DNA of 64,000 nt from Saprospiraceae bacterium (GTDB lineage Bacteria > Bacteroidota > Bacteroidia > Chitinophagales > Saprospiraceae): NCBI GenBank assembly GCA_013214355.1, contig JABSSL010000019.1, positions 1 to 64,000 of the forward strand. Reading direction: 5' to 3'. Under the pieces are notes generated by a model, which worked only from the letters and a program-made list of their open reading frames with translations, ran no database searches and was not told where the DNA came from. Shown here piece after piece: positions 25,125 to 33,982 of the stretch. The translations under genes and the position numbers were made by a program. Positions within the stretch are counted from its first letter, which is position 1. Each line of letters starts with the position of its first letter.

Positions 25125-28082
25125 CTAGATGTTCATCATGAATTCATTCAGATCCACTTGGGTGTCCAAGCTGAGTTTCTTCCGGAGCCGGTACCTCCCT
25201 ACTTCCACCCCACGTATGGAAATGTTCATTAGCGGAGCTATCTCTTTAGTAGCGAGATTCATTCTCAAGTAAGCACACAATTTTTGATCGTTAGAGGTGA
25301 GTTGTGGAAACTGAAGCTTGAGTCGTTTGAGAAAATCACTGTGCACTTGATCAAAATGATGGGCGAACTGATCCCACTCCCGGGCTAGTTCATCGTCTTG
25401 GGTCAATAGCCTTAGCAAGCTGTCTACCTGCTTTTTGGCAGGGGCGTCCATAACTTCTTTTTGCAGCTTTTCTAGCTGACTTCTAAGTTTATTGATCATT
25501 TCACTCCGTTGCACCAAATGCATAGTGGTACTGGCCAATTCCTGATTCTTATGTCTAATTTCTTCTTCAAGGTTTTTGTTTTGTAAGGCAATGATGGCCT
25601 TTTCAGATTCTGCAACCTTTTTTTGATGTTCTTCTTCTTTCTTTCGTTGTGCGGAAACGAGATTTGCCGTTTCTTTCTTAAATCTACTGCGAGGAATCAA
25701 TATCAACCCTAAAATCAATCCAATTACGAGCAGTACATAGAAGACCTTTGCCAGATTTGAGGCATACCAAGGCGGGGCGATCATGAAATGGTAATTTATC
25801 ACAGCAGATTCAATTCCCATCTGATTCTTGGCTCGCAATTTAAAGGTATAGTCACCGGGACTGAGATTGGTATATTCTTTGGTCCGTTTTGTATTCCAGC
25901 TCGACCAGCTTTCATCAGATCCATCCAATTTGCATTGAAACCAGATCTTGTCGTGTTGGCTATAAATCGGTGCCGTGAAGGAAAAACGAAAAGCATTTTC
26001 AAAATGTCTGAAAATATCATCTGCGGTAATATCCTCTCCGCTATAATGACCGGCTAATATTAGGGTGTCTCCTTCCGCGATATTGTAGATACTTTGAAAC
26101 AGGACTCGCAATTCTGTTGGAGCATTGGCATCGGGCGTTGGGTCAAAGGTTATGAAGCCTTTTTCCGCCCCCGCTATGATTCTCTCGTTATCTAGTGGAT
26201 AAATAAACTCAAAGCCTCGAACCAGCTGACTATTGATGGAAGGATACAACTCCTTATCAAAGCGTTTTACCACTCCTCTATCCGTCAATGACAGGCGCCC
26301 CGAGGTAGAGGAACCTACGAACCAAATATTTCCGACTGGATCTTCGAAAATCCTTAGCAGATTAGGTTCATCTAGCAGTAATTCCTGAACCTCTTGATAT
26401 TGTTTAAAGGAGTTACTACTGGCATCGTATCTGTATACCCCCTGCTCAGATGTAAACAGAACCTCGTCGTTGACAGAGAAAACATGATTTAAATGATCGC
26501 TAGCTAAGCCGTCTTTTTGGCCATATAGTTGGACATCTAGCTGTTTGTGATCTGGCGAAAATCGCAGTTTGTAGATGCCTCTGTAAGGGTGCGCCATCCA
26601 AATATTGCCCACCTCATCAGGAACCAAAAAGCGACTTGATTCACTTAACCCATCCACTTTACTTTGCCATTCCCAGCCCTCTTCGCCTAGCTGGTACAGC
26701 TCCAATCCTTCGTAAGTCCCCGCTACCATGCCATTGGGGTCTCCTGGCAGCAAAGTGAAATTCCAAGTCCCTGGTCCCTTAGAAAGTCTCCGACTGCTAT
26801 GCTTGCTGCCAGATCTCTTTATTTCGAAGGCACCTTCATGATGCCCCATCAATAACCTGTCCTGTACAATGGCGAGTCCCCAAACTTGTCCTTGTGTACC
26901 CGGAACCAAGGTAAAGGAGGTCCGATTGTAAAGTTGAGGACTGGCACTTGCTTCTAGGGCATAAAGACCAGAGGAAGTCCCGAAGTAGAAGTAGTCATTG
27001 TATTCAATAAAGGTATAGGCCGTTCCCTCCAAGGGCTGATCAGGAATGATTTGCGTAAAGTCTCCGTTAATTTCAGCATAGTCAATTCCGTTATCCAAAC
27101 CAATCCATAAGTTTCCTTTGTTATCAGTGAGTAGGCTTAAGACGTTATTCTTCTGTAATCCATTATTTCGATTAATATGCGTTTCCAAACGGAAATCCTC
27201 GCTGAGCACCAGAACGCCAGCAGCGCTAGTTCCTAAAATAATTCTCCCCTTTCGATCTTTTGTGGCACAATAAATTCGATTTTCTCTGATGAAGGCATCG
27301 AATCCTGGTATTGACCAAGGTGTTAGCTGCCCCTCCACTAGCAAATAAAGGCCATCTTTTAGCGTGGTGAAAAGAATAGAACCGTTCGCCAAGGATAGAG
27401 CGCTGGTAAAAACAATATCTTTTTTAACTCCTTCAGGGATTCCTAAGGGTTTCAAGGAACCCTCTTGTTGAACCATCAAATCCTCATCACTCTGTAGGAA
27501 CAGTTTTCCTCCTGCTTCCGCTAAAAATCGAATTCCTGGATGTTCGTACACTACTGATATTCGTTGATCCTGGAACTTATACAACTTATTGGAAGCATAG
27601 AAATAGATACTTTCATCAAGCAGGCTTAAGTCCCAAACATCCTCGAAATTTCGATTAGCATCCGGAATTAGATCTAAAAGGGAATGATATTGCAAGAAGC
27701 CAGTCTGATCGGCTTTGAAGTAACCAAATTCATTTTGACCACCTACAAATATCGAATCGCCACGAATCAATAAAGAGCGAGCAATGGTTTTCTTTTCTAA
27801 AGGGAAACATTGCCAATCATTTCCGTCATATTGCAGTAATCCGTTATTGTTAGCTAAAAAGATGTAGCCATTGGGATGCTGAGCGATCTCCCAATTTTGT
27901 ATTCCTGCTTGGTAGACTGCTGTAGGGTAATTCCGTATGAAGGGATCGCCTAATTGGATATCCGAAGACCTTACTCTCGTAGAGACAAAGAGAAACCCTA
28001 GAATAAGAAGATAGTAATATATCTGTTTGGGTTGATTTGTACCTGTGTTCCTGTCAATTTCCTGCATAAAAGCCTGCTCCAT
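25125..28082 (-). CDS. Propeller / Y_Y_Y / HTH membrane-spanning regulator
   Basis: A 985-residue sensor-regulator. After a signal/anchor (~23-40) come two sets of two-component-regulator propeller repeats (~45-680; NNGLLQYDG, NVLSLLTDNKGNLWIGLDNGID), a triple-tyrosine domain (~700-775), one membrane helix (~779-800), a long coiled coil (~810-890) and a LuxR-type HTH at the end (~920-985; LTSNDQKLCAYLRMNLATKEIAPLMNIS). The periplasmic half is that of the hybrid two-component systems that sense glycans, but there is no kinase or receiver domain. It probably binds DNA while in the membrane. It is divergent from the glucan-utilisation operon, which it likely controls. Confidence 0.9.
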   Translation of the reverse strand: MEQAFMQEIDRNTGTNQPKQIYYYLLILGFLFVSTRVRSSDIQLGDPFIRNYPTAVYQAGIQNWEIAQHPNGYIFLANNNGLLQYDGNDWQCFPLEKKTIARSLLIRGDSIFVGGQNEFGYFKADQTGFLQYHSLLDLIPDANRNFEDVWDLSLLDESIYFYASNKLYKFQDQRISVVYEHPGIRFLAEAGGKLFLQSDEDLMVQQEGSLKPLGIPEGVKKDIVFTSALSLANGSILFTTLKDGLYLLVEGQLTPWSIPGFDAFIRENRIYCATKDRKGRIILGTSAAGVLVLSEDFRLETHINRNNGLQKNNVLSLLTDNKGNLWIGLDNGIDYAEINGDFTQIIPDQPLEGTAYTFIEYNDYFYFGTSSGLYALEASASPQLYNRTSFTLVPGTQGQVWGLAIVQDRLLMGHHEGAFEIKRSGSKHSSRRLSKGPGTWNFTLLPGDPNGMVAGTYEGLELYQLGEEGWEWQSKVDGLSESSRFLVPDEVGNIWMAHPYRGIYKLRFSPDHKQLDVQLYGQKDGLASDHLNHVFSVNDEVLFTSEQGVYRYDASSNSFKQYQEVQELLLDEPNLLRIFEDPVGNIWFVGSSTSGRLSLTDRGVVKRFDKELYPSINSQLVRGFEFIYPLDNERIIAGAEKGFITFDPTPDANAPTELRVLFQSIYNIAEGDTLILAGHYSGEDITADDIFRHFENAFRFSFTAPIYSQHDKIWFQCKLDGSDESWSSWNTKRTKEYTNLSPGDYTFKLRAKNQMGIESAVINYHFMIAPPWYASNLAKVFYVLLVIGLILGLILIPRSRFKKETANLVSAQRKKEEEHQKKVAESEKAIIALQNKNLEEEIRHKNQELASTTMHLVQRSEMINKLRSQLEKLQKEVMDAPAKKQVDSLLRLLTQDDELAREWDQFAHHFDQVHSDFLKRLKLQFPQLTSNDQKLCAYLRMNLATKEIAPLMNISIRGVEVGRYRLRKKLSLDTQVDLNEFMMNI

Positions 28083-28420
28083 AATTTCTAGGTACCAATA
28101 TAGTGAATGTAGTACTCATTTAGTATGAAATCATGCAGGTGAAGTACTTATGTTGTAGTACAGTGGATCGAATTTTATTTGTGTAGTATTTGTGATGTAG
28201 TAAAATATACGGTATTAATTCAATATTGACGGTAGATTTGTGTTCCAATCAGCGAAAAGCCAAATAATCTTCTGGAAATCATACGCGACTTTATTCCCAA
28301 TTGATGTAGTCTATAATTCCATTTGAGCAAGCAAAAACTTGAGATGAAGTATCAGTTTGCTGGGATTGAACTAGAATCTAAACACTTCAACATAATTGTG
28401 CTACTTTAAAAATTGAACAG
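28083..28420. promoter_or_regulatory. Regulatory region of the glucan locus with period-14 repeats
   Basis: A 338-base gap between the divergent regulator and the first locus gene. The motif G(T/A)AGTA recurs at 28141, 28155, 28183 and 28197, each 14 or 28 bases apart, with a further GTAGTACT at 28109. Such spaced direct repeats suit a multimeric HTH protein. A TACTTTA box near 28402 is a weak -7 candidate for the gene at 28421. Confidence 0.45.
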
Positions 28421-30814
28421 ATGAAAAGACTTTTACCTCTCTTATTATTCCAAATGGTTTGTATAAGCCTAACCTTCGGTCAAGTGGTCATCGACTTCGA
28501 AACAGAAGGCTCTAGCTTAAACTTCCAATATTTTGGCGGAAGCGCTGAAGGAGTGCAGTCAAATACAATTGCTAATCCAAATCCATCTGGTATCAATACG
28601 AGTGGTACCGTGTTGGAATTTGTGAAAGTGGGAGACGCTCCCTCTTGGGGAGGAGCATTTGCCAATCCAGCTCCTGCCAAGCCTATCGATGCCACCAATG
28701 GTGGACAACTTTGTATTAAGGCTCACTTTGACCACATAGGAAATCTCACGGTTAAAATGGAGCAACCGGTATCAGGAGGTGAAAACTGGATTACTTCGGT
28801 TCCTAATACAACCACCGGGGAGTGGGAAGAAATTTGCTTCAATTTTGATAGTCCATCGCTAGAGGATTCCAATCAACCTGCCACCGGTCGAGTATTCGGC
28901 CAGCTGGTGATATTTGTTGATTTTGGGACAGAGGGTACCGGCTCCAATGTAACAACCTATGTAGACGATATTACTTACATGACTACGGGTAGTGAGAGAA
29001 ACTGTACCCCTATTCTAGATTTCGAAGCAGATGGTATTAGTACCGATTTTCAAATTTTTGGTTCTAGCCTTGACGGACAATTAACAACAATTATTGCTAA
29101 CCCAAATGCCACAGGTATCAATACTAGTGGGAGTGTAGTGGAATACATTAAGGCTGGGGATGCCCAAACCTGGGGAGGCGTATTTGCCAATCCCGCGCCT
29201 TCAACGGCAATGGATGCAAGTGGCGGTGGCGAAATATGTGTCAAAGTACACATGGATCACATCGGAAACCTAGCTGTCAAGTTAGAACAACCGAATGAAG
29301 GGGAGAATTGGATTACCACCGTGGAGAATACCAAGATTAATGAATGGGAAGAATTGTGCTTCAACTTTGATAATCCATCGATTGAAGATTCTAACCTTCC
29401 AGCCACCGGAAGAACATTCGGTCAAATAGTACTTTTCTTTGACTTTGGAACGGCTGGGACGGGTTCAGATCAAACCTTCTATTTTGATGATATACAGGTG
29501 TGTACTTCCAATGAAACGGAGATTGTTGATGTGACCTTTTCAGTAGACATGAATGAATTTGGAGCAGACAATTTTGGAACAGTATATATCAGCGGTGACT
29601 TCAATGGATGGGCAGGAGATGCCAATGCATTGAGTGATGAAGATGGGGATGGTGTTTGGACGACAACTATTCCGCTAGCTACTGGTCCGATCGAGTATAA
29701 ATTTACGCTGGATAATTGGTCTGCCCAGGAGACGTTCAATGGCTCAGAATCCTGCACTAAGTTAACCATTAATGACGATGGAAGATTTGTCAATAGATCA
29801 TTGGTGATCACAGCCGATTCTGATCCTGGTACGGTTTGCTACAATAGCTGCTATGCTTGCGGAACTGCGGTAAAGATTACCTTTGATTTGGGAGTGTCTG
29901 GCATTACGCCAGCCGAATCGGGTGTGTTCGTGGCAGGGGGATTGGAGTTTGGAGCTCCTAACGAGAAATTTAGGCTGATGCCGAGTACAGATGGAGTAGT
30001 TTCCCTGACAATTGAACGCCCTATCGGGTTTAGTGGATTCTACACTTTCACCAACGGTGCTTGTGGAGATTACTCATGCAAAGAAAACATTGCTGGACAG
30101 GACTGTGCGAACCCAGACAACTTCAACGATCGCTTTATTAGCCCAGTAATGTCGGATACGACCATAGCTACCTGCTTCGGCGAATGTACAATAGATACAA
30201 ACTGTATGCCAGCACTGGCTAGCGGAATGGTCAGCTTCGCTGTGGATATGAATGGGTATGCGGAAACATTTGGAATAGTTTACGTCAGTGGTACTTTCAA
30301 CAATTGGGCTGGAGATGCTAATCCGTTAGCTGATGATGATGGAGATGGTGTTTGGGAAGGAACATTTGAGCTACCCGGTGGCGATCATGAATTTAAGTTT
30401 ACGATCGATAATTGGGCAGTCCAAGAAGGTTTTATGCCAGAGGATCCTTGCACTGTTACCAATGGTGGATTTACCAATCGCACACTGACCGTTGATGGAG
30501 ATGGTTCTGTATGTTTCCCTTGGAATTCTTGTGAAAGCTGTCTAGTCAATACGAATGACTTGGTCATTAACCCTAATCTCGTTCGTATCAATCCAAACTT
30601 GGTACGTGACTTTGCCCAATTGACTTTCGAACCGCAAGTAGGCCGTAAGCAGGTAGAACTTTGGGACTTGAATGGGAAGCTGGTATGGCAAAGAGCCATA
30701 GACCGTGGTCAGGATCAATTGAACTTGGACCTTTCTGCTTACCAAAGTGGCATTTACCTAGTGCGTGTAAGAACTGATGAAATGATAGTTACGAAAAGAA
30801 TGATTAAGCAATAA
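28421..30814 (+). CDS. Multidomain surface glycan-binding protein with T9SS sorting domain
   Basis: A 797-residue exported protein without any glycosidase domain I recognise. After the signal peptide come two homologous beta-sandwich modules of ~165 residues (about 20-188 and 195-358; both contain NPxxxGINTSG and GEWEE/NEWEE ... CFNFD). Two copies of a starch-binding-like E-set module follow (~370-465 and ~605-700; VYISGDFNGWAGDAN and VYVSGTFNNWAGDAN) around a Cys-rich module. A type IX sorting domain (~725-797, ending GIYLVRVRTDEMIVTKRM) closes the chain. INPNLVR occurs twice in tandem just before it. It is the first gene of the SusCD locus and most likely captures beta-glucan at the cell surface. 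Confidence 0.85.
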   Translation: MKRLLPLLLFQMVCISLTFGQVVIDFETEGSSLNFQYFGGSAEGVQSNTIANPNPSGINTSGTVLEFVKVGDAPSWGGAFANPAPAKPIDATNGGQLCIKAHFDHIGNLTVKMEQPVSGGENWITSVPNTTTGEWEEICFNFDSPSLEDSNQPATGRVFGQLVIFVDFGTEGTGSNVTTYVDDITYMTTGSERNCTPILDFEADGISTDFQIFGSSLDGQLTTIIANPNATGINTSGSVVEYIKAGDAQTWGGVFANPAPSTAMDASGGGEICVKVHMDHIGNLAVKLEQPNEGENWITTVENTKINEWEELCFNFDNPSIEDSNLPATGRTFGQIVLFFDFGTAGTGSDQTFYFDDIQVCTSNETEIVDVTFSVDMNEFGADNFGTVYISGDFNGWAGDANALSDEDGDGVWTTTIPLATGPIEYKFTLDNWSAQETFNGSESCTKLTINDDGRFVNRSLVITADSDPGTVCYNSCYACGTAVKITFDLGVSGITPAESGVFVAGGLEFGAPNEKFRLMPSTDGVVSLTIERPIGFSGFYTFTNGACGDYSCKENIAGQDCANPDNFNDRFISPVMSDTTIATCFGECTIDTNCMPALASGMVSFAVDMNGYAETFGIVYVSGTFNNWAGDANPLADDDGDGVWEGTFELPGGDHEFKFTIDNWAVQEGFMPEDPCTVTNGGFTNRTLTVDGDGSVCFPWNSCESCLVNTNDLVINPNLVRINPNLVRDFAQLTFEPQVGRKQVELWDLNGKLVWQRAIDRGQDQLNLDLSAYQSGIYLVRVRTDEMIVTKRMIKQ

Positions 30815-30850
30815 AGAGTGGTGGCCTTCGGGCTGCCAGATGGGATCGGT

Positions 30851-30888
30851 GTTAGTGGGGAGTTTGAGTATTCAAATAACCCACTAAC
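30851..30888 (+). promoter_or_regulatory. Stem-loop in the leader of the susC-like gene
   Basis: A 9-bp stem (GTTAGTGGG / CCCACTAAC) is topped, after a two-base mismatch, by a second stem (TTTGA / TCAAA) and a 4-base loop. It ends 34 bases before the SusC ATG. It may end part of the transcripts, or protect the 5' end of a processed susC mRNA. Confidence 0.5.
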
Positions 30889-30922
30889 CCACTTTTAACA
30901 TCCAAATCGAATTTTCACCCAC

Positions 30923-33900
30923 ATGATTCAAAGAATTTTTTATAGTCTAGTTGTTTTGTTGCTAGCCACCGGTCTAGCCTATGGTCAAGCAACTGACGAA
31001 ATCAAGGGTACCATTACGACCTCTGATGGAGAGACCGTAATTGGAGCTACTATTGGGGTAAAAGGCACGAGCTCAGGTACAGTCAGCGATATTGACGGTA
31101 CTTTTTCTTTGCGCTTAGAAGAAAGACCGGCAGTACTTGTCTTTTCTTACACAGGATTGCAGACCCAGGAAGTGACCGTTAAAGATGAGCTGGAGCTGAA
31201 CATAGTGTTGGCCGAGAATATCTCATTGCTTGATGAAGTGGTAGTGGTAGGTTATGGTACCCAGAAACGAAGTAGTATCAGCGGCGCAGTATCCACGGTA
31301 ACCTCTGACGAGATTACCGAAACGCCCGTACTAAGAACGGAGCAAGCTCTACAAGGCAGGGTTGCGGGGGTACAAGTGGCCCAAAGTTCAGGCTCTCCTG
31401 GGAGTCCTCTAACAGTACGTGTACGTGGCGTTGGTACCATCAATAATAGCGATCCATTATACATCGTGGATGGGATACCCGTTGAAGGAATCGACTTTTT
31501 GAATCCCAATGACATTGAATCCATTAATGTACTAAAGGATGCTGCTTCGTCTGCCATCTATGGGGCTCGTGGGGCGAATGGTGTGGTTTTAATTACAACT
31601 AAAGGAGGTAAGAAAAACCAGGAAGGTACGATTAGTTATCATGCCTATTATGGAGTGCAGAGCGCCTGGAAGAACATGAATCTACTAAATGCCAGAGAGT
31701 ACGCTATCCTGTCCAACGAAGCCCATATCAATTCCGGCAGGACACCCTTACCTGAATTTGCTAACCCAGATATACTCGGAGAGGGAACGGACTGGCAGTC
31801 GGCTATTTTCCAAGACGCTCCCATGGTAAGTCATCAGCTGACGCTAAGTGGCGGTGGTGAGCGGTCCGCTTACACCGTGTCTGGTAACTACTTTGAGCAG
31901 GACGGCATTGTTGGAGGGGAAAAATCCGGATTTGAAAGATATACAGTTCGCTTAAATACGGTCAATGATCTCAAAGATTGGCTTACTGTAGGTAATACAC
32001 TAGGTTTCACATATTTGGAAAGGAACTTCCTTCCCGAAAACAACGAATTTGTCACACCCCTGATTCGCGCCCTGAACATGGACCCGGTGACTCCGATACG
32101 TAAGCCCGATGGTACCTATGCCTATTCCTATTATTCTGATACAGATATTACCAATCCCATCAATGCCATAGATCAAATCCATGACAAATGGAATTCAAAT
32201 CGAATTGTAGGTTCTGTCTTTGGAGAACTGAAAATATTGGAACAACTTCGCTTTAAGTCCACCTTCAGTATGGACGCAACCTTTGCGACTCGCGATGTGT
32301 TCCGGCCGCTTTTTGACTTAAGCATCAATCCAACGATTGGTGATGCGCCCGCAGGGGAAAGAAATATCGTAAACAGTGTCGGAAAGGAGCACAATACTTG
32401 GCGAAATATGCAGTGGGAAAACGTGCTCAATTATAAAACCACTTTCCAGGATCAGCATGCTTTGGATGTGACGGTGGGTACTACTTTTCTAGATAACCGA
32501 TTTGATTTCTCTGGTGGAGGTAACACCAATTTACCGAGTAACGATCCTGCAGATGCATACATTTCCAATACAATTGATCCGATTGCATCCCAAAGTGCTT
32601 ACGCTGGCGCTACTGAAGCTTCTCTACTTTCTTTCTTCGGGAAAGTGAATTATGAGTGGAAGGATCGCTATTTGGCTTCTGCAACTTTTCGAGCGGATGG
32701 CTCTTCAAGATTTGGGGCGAACAATCGGTTTGGCTATTTCCCCTCTTTCTCTGTGGGTTGGGTCATCAATCGTGAAGATTTTTGGAAGTGGGATGATGTC
32801 AGCTTATTGAAGTTAAGAGCCAGTTGGGGCCAGAATGGTAATGACAGGATCGGTAATTATAGTTTCTCAACAATTGTGAATGCGGGCCAAAACTACACCT
32901 TTGGAGAGGGAGAAATCATTACGAATGGTAATGTGCCGTTAGTATCTGCTAACCCAGACTTGAAGTGGGAAACCAGCACGCAAACGGATATCGGACTAGA
33001 TGTAGAATTGTATGATGGTCAACTCTATTTCGTAGCGGATTACTACGTTAAGAATACTTCTGATATGTTGTATGCCGCGCCGATTCCATTGACCGCAGGA
33101 ACTTTACCGCCGGTTCGGAATATCGGTGAGATGGAGAATACGGGTTTAGAGCTATCCTTGAACTACCGCAATAGGGAAGGAGCCTTTAAATACGGAGTCG
33201 GTGGTAACATCGCCTTTGTGTCTACCGAAGTGATCAGTTTAGGAGAAGGAGGAGAGCCCATTACTTCTGGTAACGTATTTTCTGCAGGAAGTGTGGCTCG
33301 CACGGAAGTAGGCCAACCCATTGCTGCCTTCTATGGCTACGTCACCGATGGAATTTTCCAAAGCCAAGCAGAGGTAGAAGCTCATGCGGTACAAAATGAG
33401 AATACAGCACCTGGAGATATCCGTTTTAAAGACCTAGATGGGGATGGAATTATCACGAGCAATGACCGGACCTTTATCGGTAATCCAACGCCTGATTTTA
33501 CCTACGGGATTACTTTTGATGCGGAATACAAAGGATTTGATTTAAGTCTATTCCTTCAAGGTGTTTCTGGAAATGAAATCTACAATGGTATCGTCCGCTA
33601 TGATTTCTCCTACACGAATCGCCCACAGGGTATTCTGAACCGCTGGACAGGTCCAGGGACCAGTTCCATGGAGCCCAGAGTGACACTGAGTGATCCCAAT
33701 CGGAATGCTCGCGTTTCTGATCGTTTCGTAGAGGATGGTTCCTATATGAGAATTAAGAACTTGCAAATCGGTTATCAGCTTCCTCGAAGCATTTTAGAAA
33801 AACTTAGATTGAATAAATTCAGAGTTTACCTGAGTAGCCAGAACCTCTGGACGCTTACCAATTACTCTGGTCTAGATCCAGAAATCGGATCTACACAGGG

Positions 33901-33979
33901 GGCACTGGATCTAGGAATTGATAGAGGTTTTTATCCGCAGGCAAGGACCTTCTTGGGCGGAATTCAAATCACTTTTTAA
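30923..33979 (+). CDS. SusC/RagA-type TonB-linked outer membrane protein
   Basis: A 1,018-residue TonB-dependent transporter for oligosaccharides. After the signal peptide (1-22) comes a carboxypeptidase-regulatory-like domain (~26-105; IKGTITTSDGETVIGATIGV), the SusC signature DEVVVVGYGTQ (~103-113), the plug (~115-225; LQGRVAGVQV, DPLYIVDGIPV, VLKDAASSAIYGARGANGVVLITT) and a long 22-strand barrel ending in GIQITF. It works with the SusD lipoprotein encoded 3 bases downstream, which forms a lid. Given the GH16 genes that follow, the cargo is likely beta-1,3-glucan fragments. Confidence 0.97.
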   Translation: MIQRIFYSLVVLLLATGLAYGQATDEIKGTITTSDGETVIGATIGVKGTSSGTVSDIDGTFSLRLEERPAVLVFSYTGLQTQEVTVKDELELNIVLAENISLLDEVVVVGYGTQKRSSISGAVSTVTSDEITETPVLRTEQALQGRVAGVQVAQSSGSPGSPLTVRVRGVGTINNSDPLYIVDGIPVEGIDFLNPNDIESINVLKDAASSAIYGARGANGVVLITTKGGKKNQEGTISYHAYYGVQSAWKNMNLLNAREYAILSNEAHINSGRTPLPEFANPDILGEGTDWQSAIFQDAPMVSHQLTLSGGGERSAYTVSGNYFEQDGIVGGEKSGFERYTVRLNTVNDLKDWLTVGNTLGFTYLERNFLPENNEFVTPLIRALNMDPVTPIRKPDGTYAYSYYSDTDITNPINAIDQIHDKWNSNRIVGSVFGELKILEQLRFKSTFSMDATFATRDVFRPLFDLSINPTIGDAPAGERNIVNSVGKEHNTWRNMQWENVLNYKTTFQDQHALDVTVGTTFLDNRFDFSGGGNTNLPSNDPADAYISNTIDPIASQSAYAGATEASLLSFFGKVNYEWKDRYLASATFRADGSSRFGANNRFGYFPSFSVGWVINREDFWKWDDVSLLKLRASWGQNGNDRIGNYSFSTIVNAGQNYTFGEGEIITNGNVPLVSANPDLKWETSTQTDIGLDVELYDGQLYFVADYYVKNTSDMLYAAPIPLTAGTLPPVRNIGEMENTGLELSLNYRNREGAFKYGVGGNIAFVSTEVISLGEGGEPITSGNVFSAGSVARTEVGQPIAAFYGYVTDGIFQSQAEVEAHAVQNENTAPGDIRFKDLDGDGIITSNDRTFIGNPTPDFTYGITFDAEYKGFDLSLFLQGVSGNEIYNGIVRYDFSYTNRPQGILNRWTGPGTSSMEPRVTLSDPNRNARVSDRFVEDGSYMRIKNLQIGYQLPRSILEKLRLNKFRVYLSSQNLWTLTNYSGLDPEIGSTQGALDLGIDRGFYPQARTFLGGIQITF

Positions 33980-33982
33980 AGG

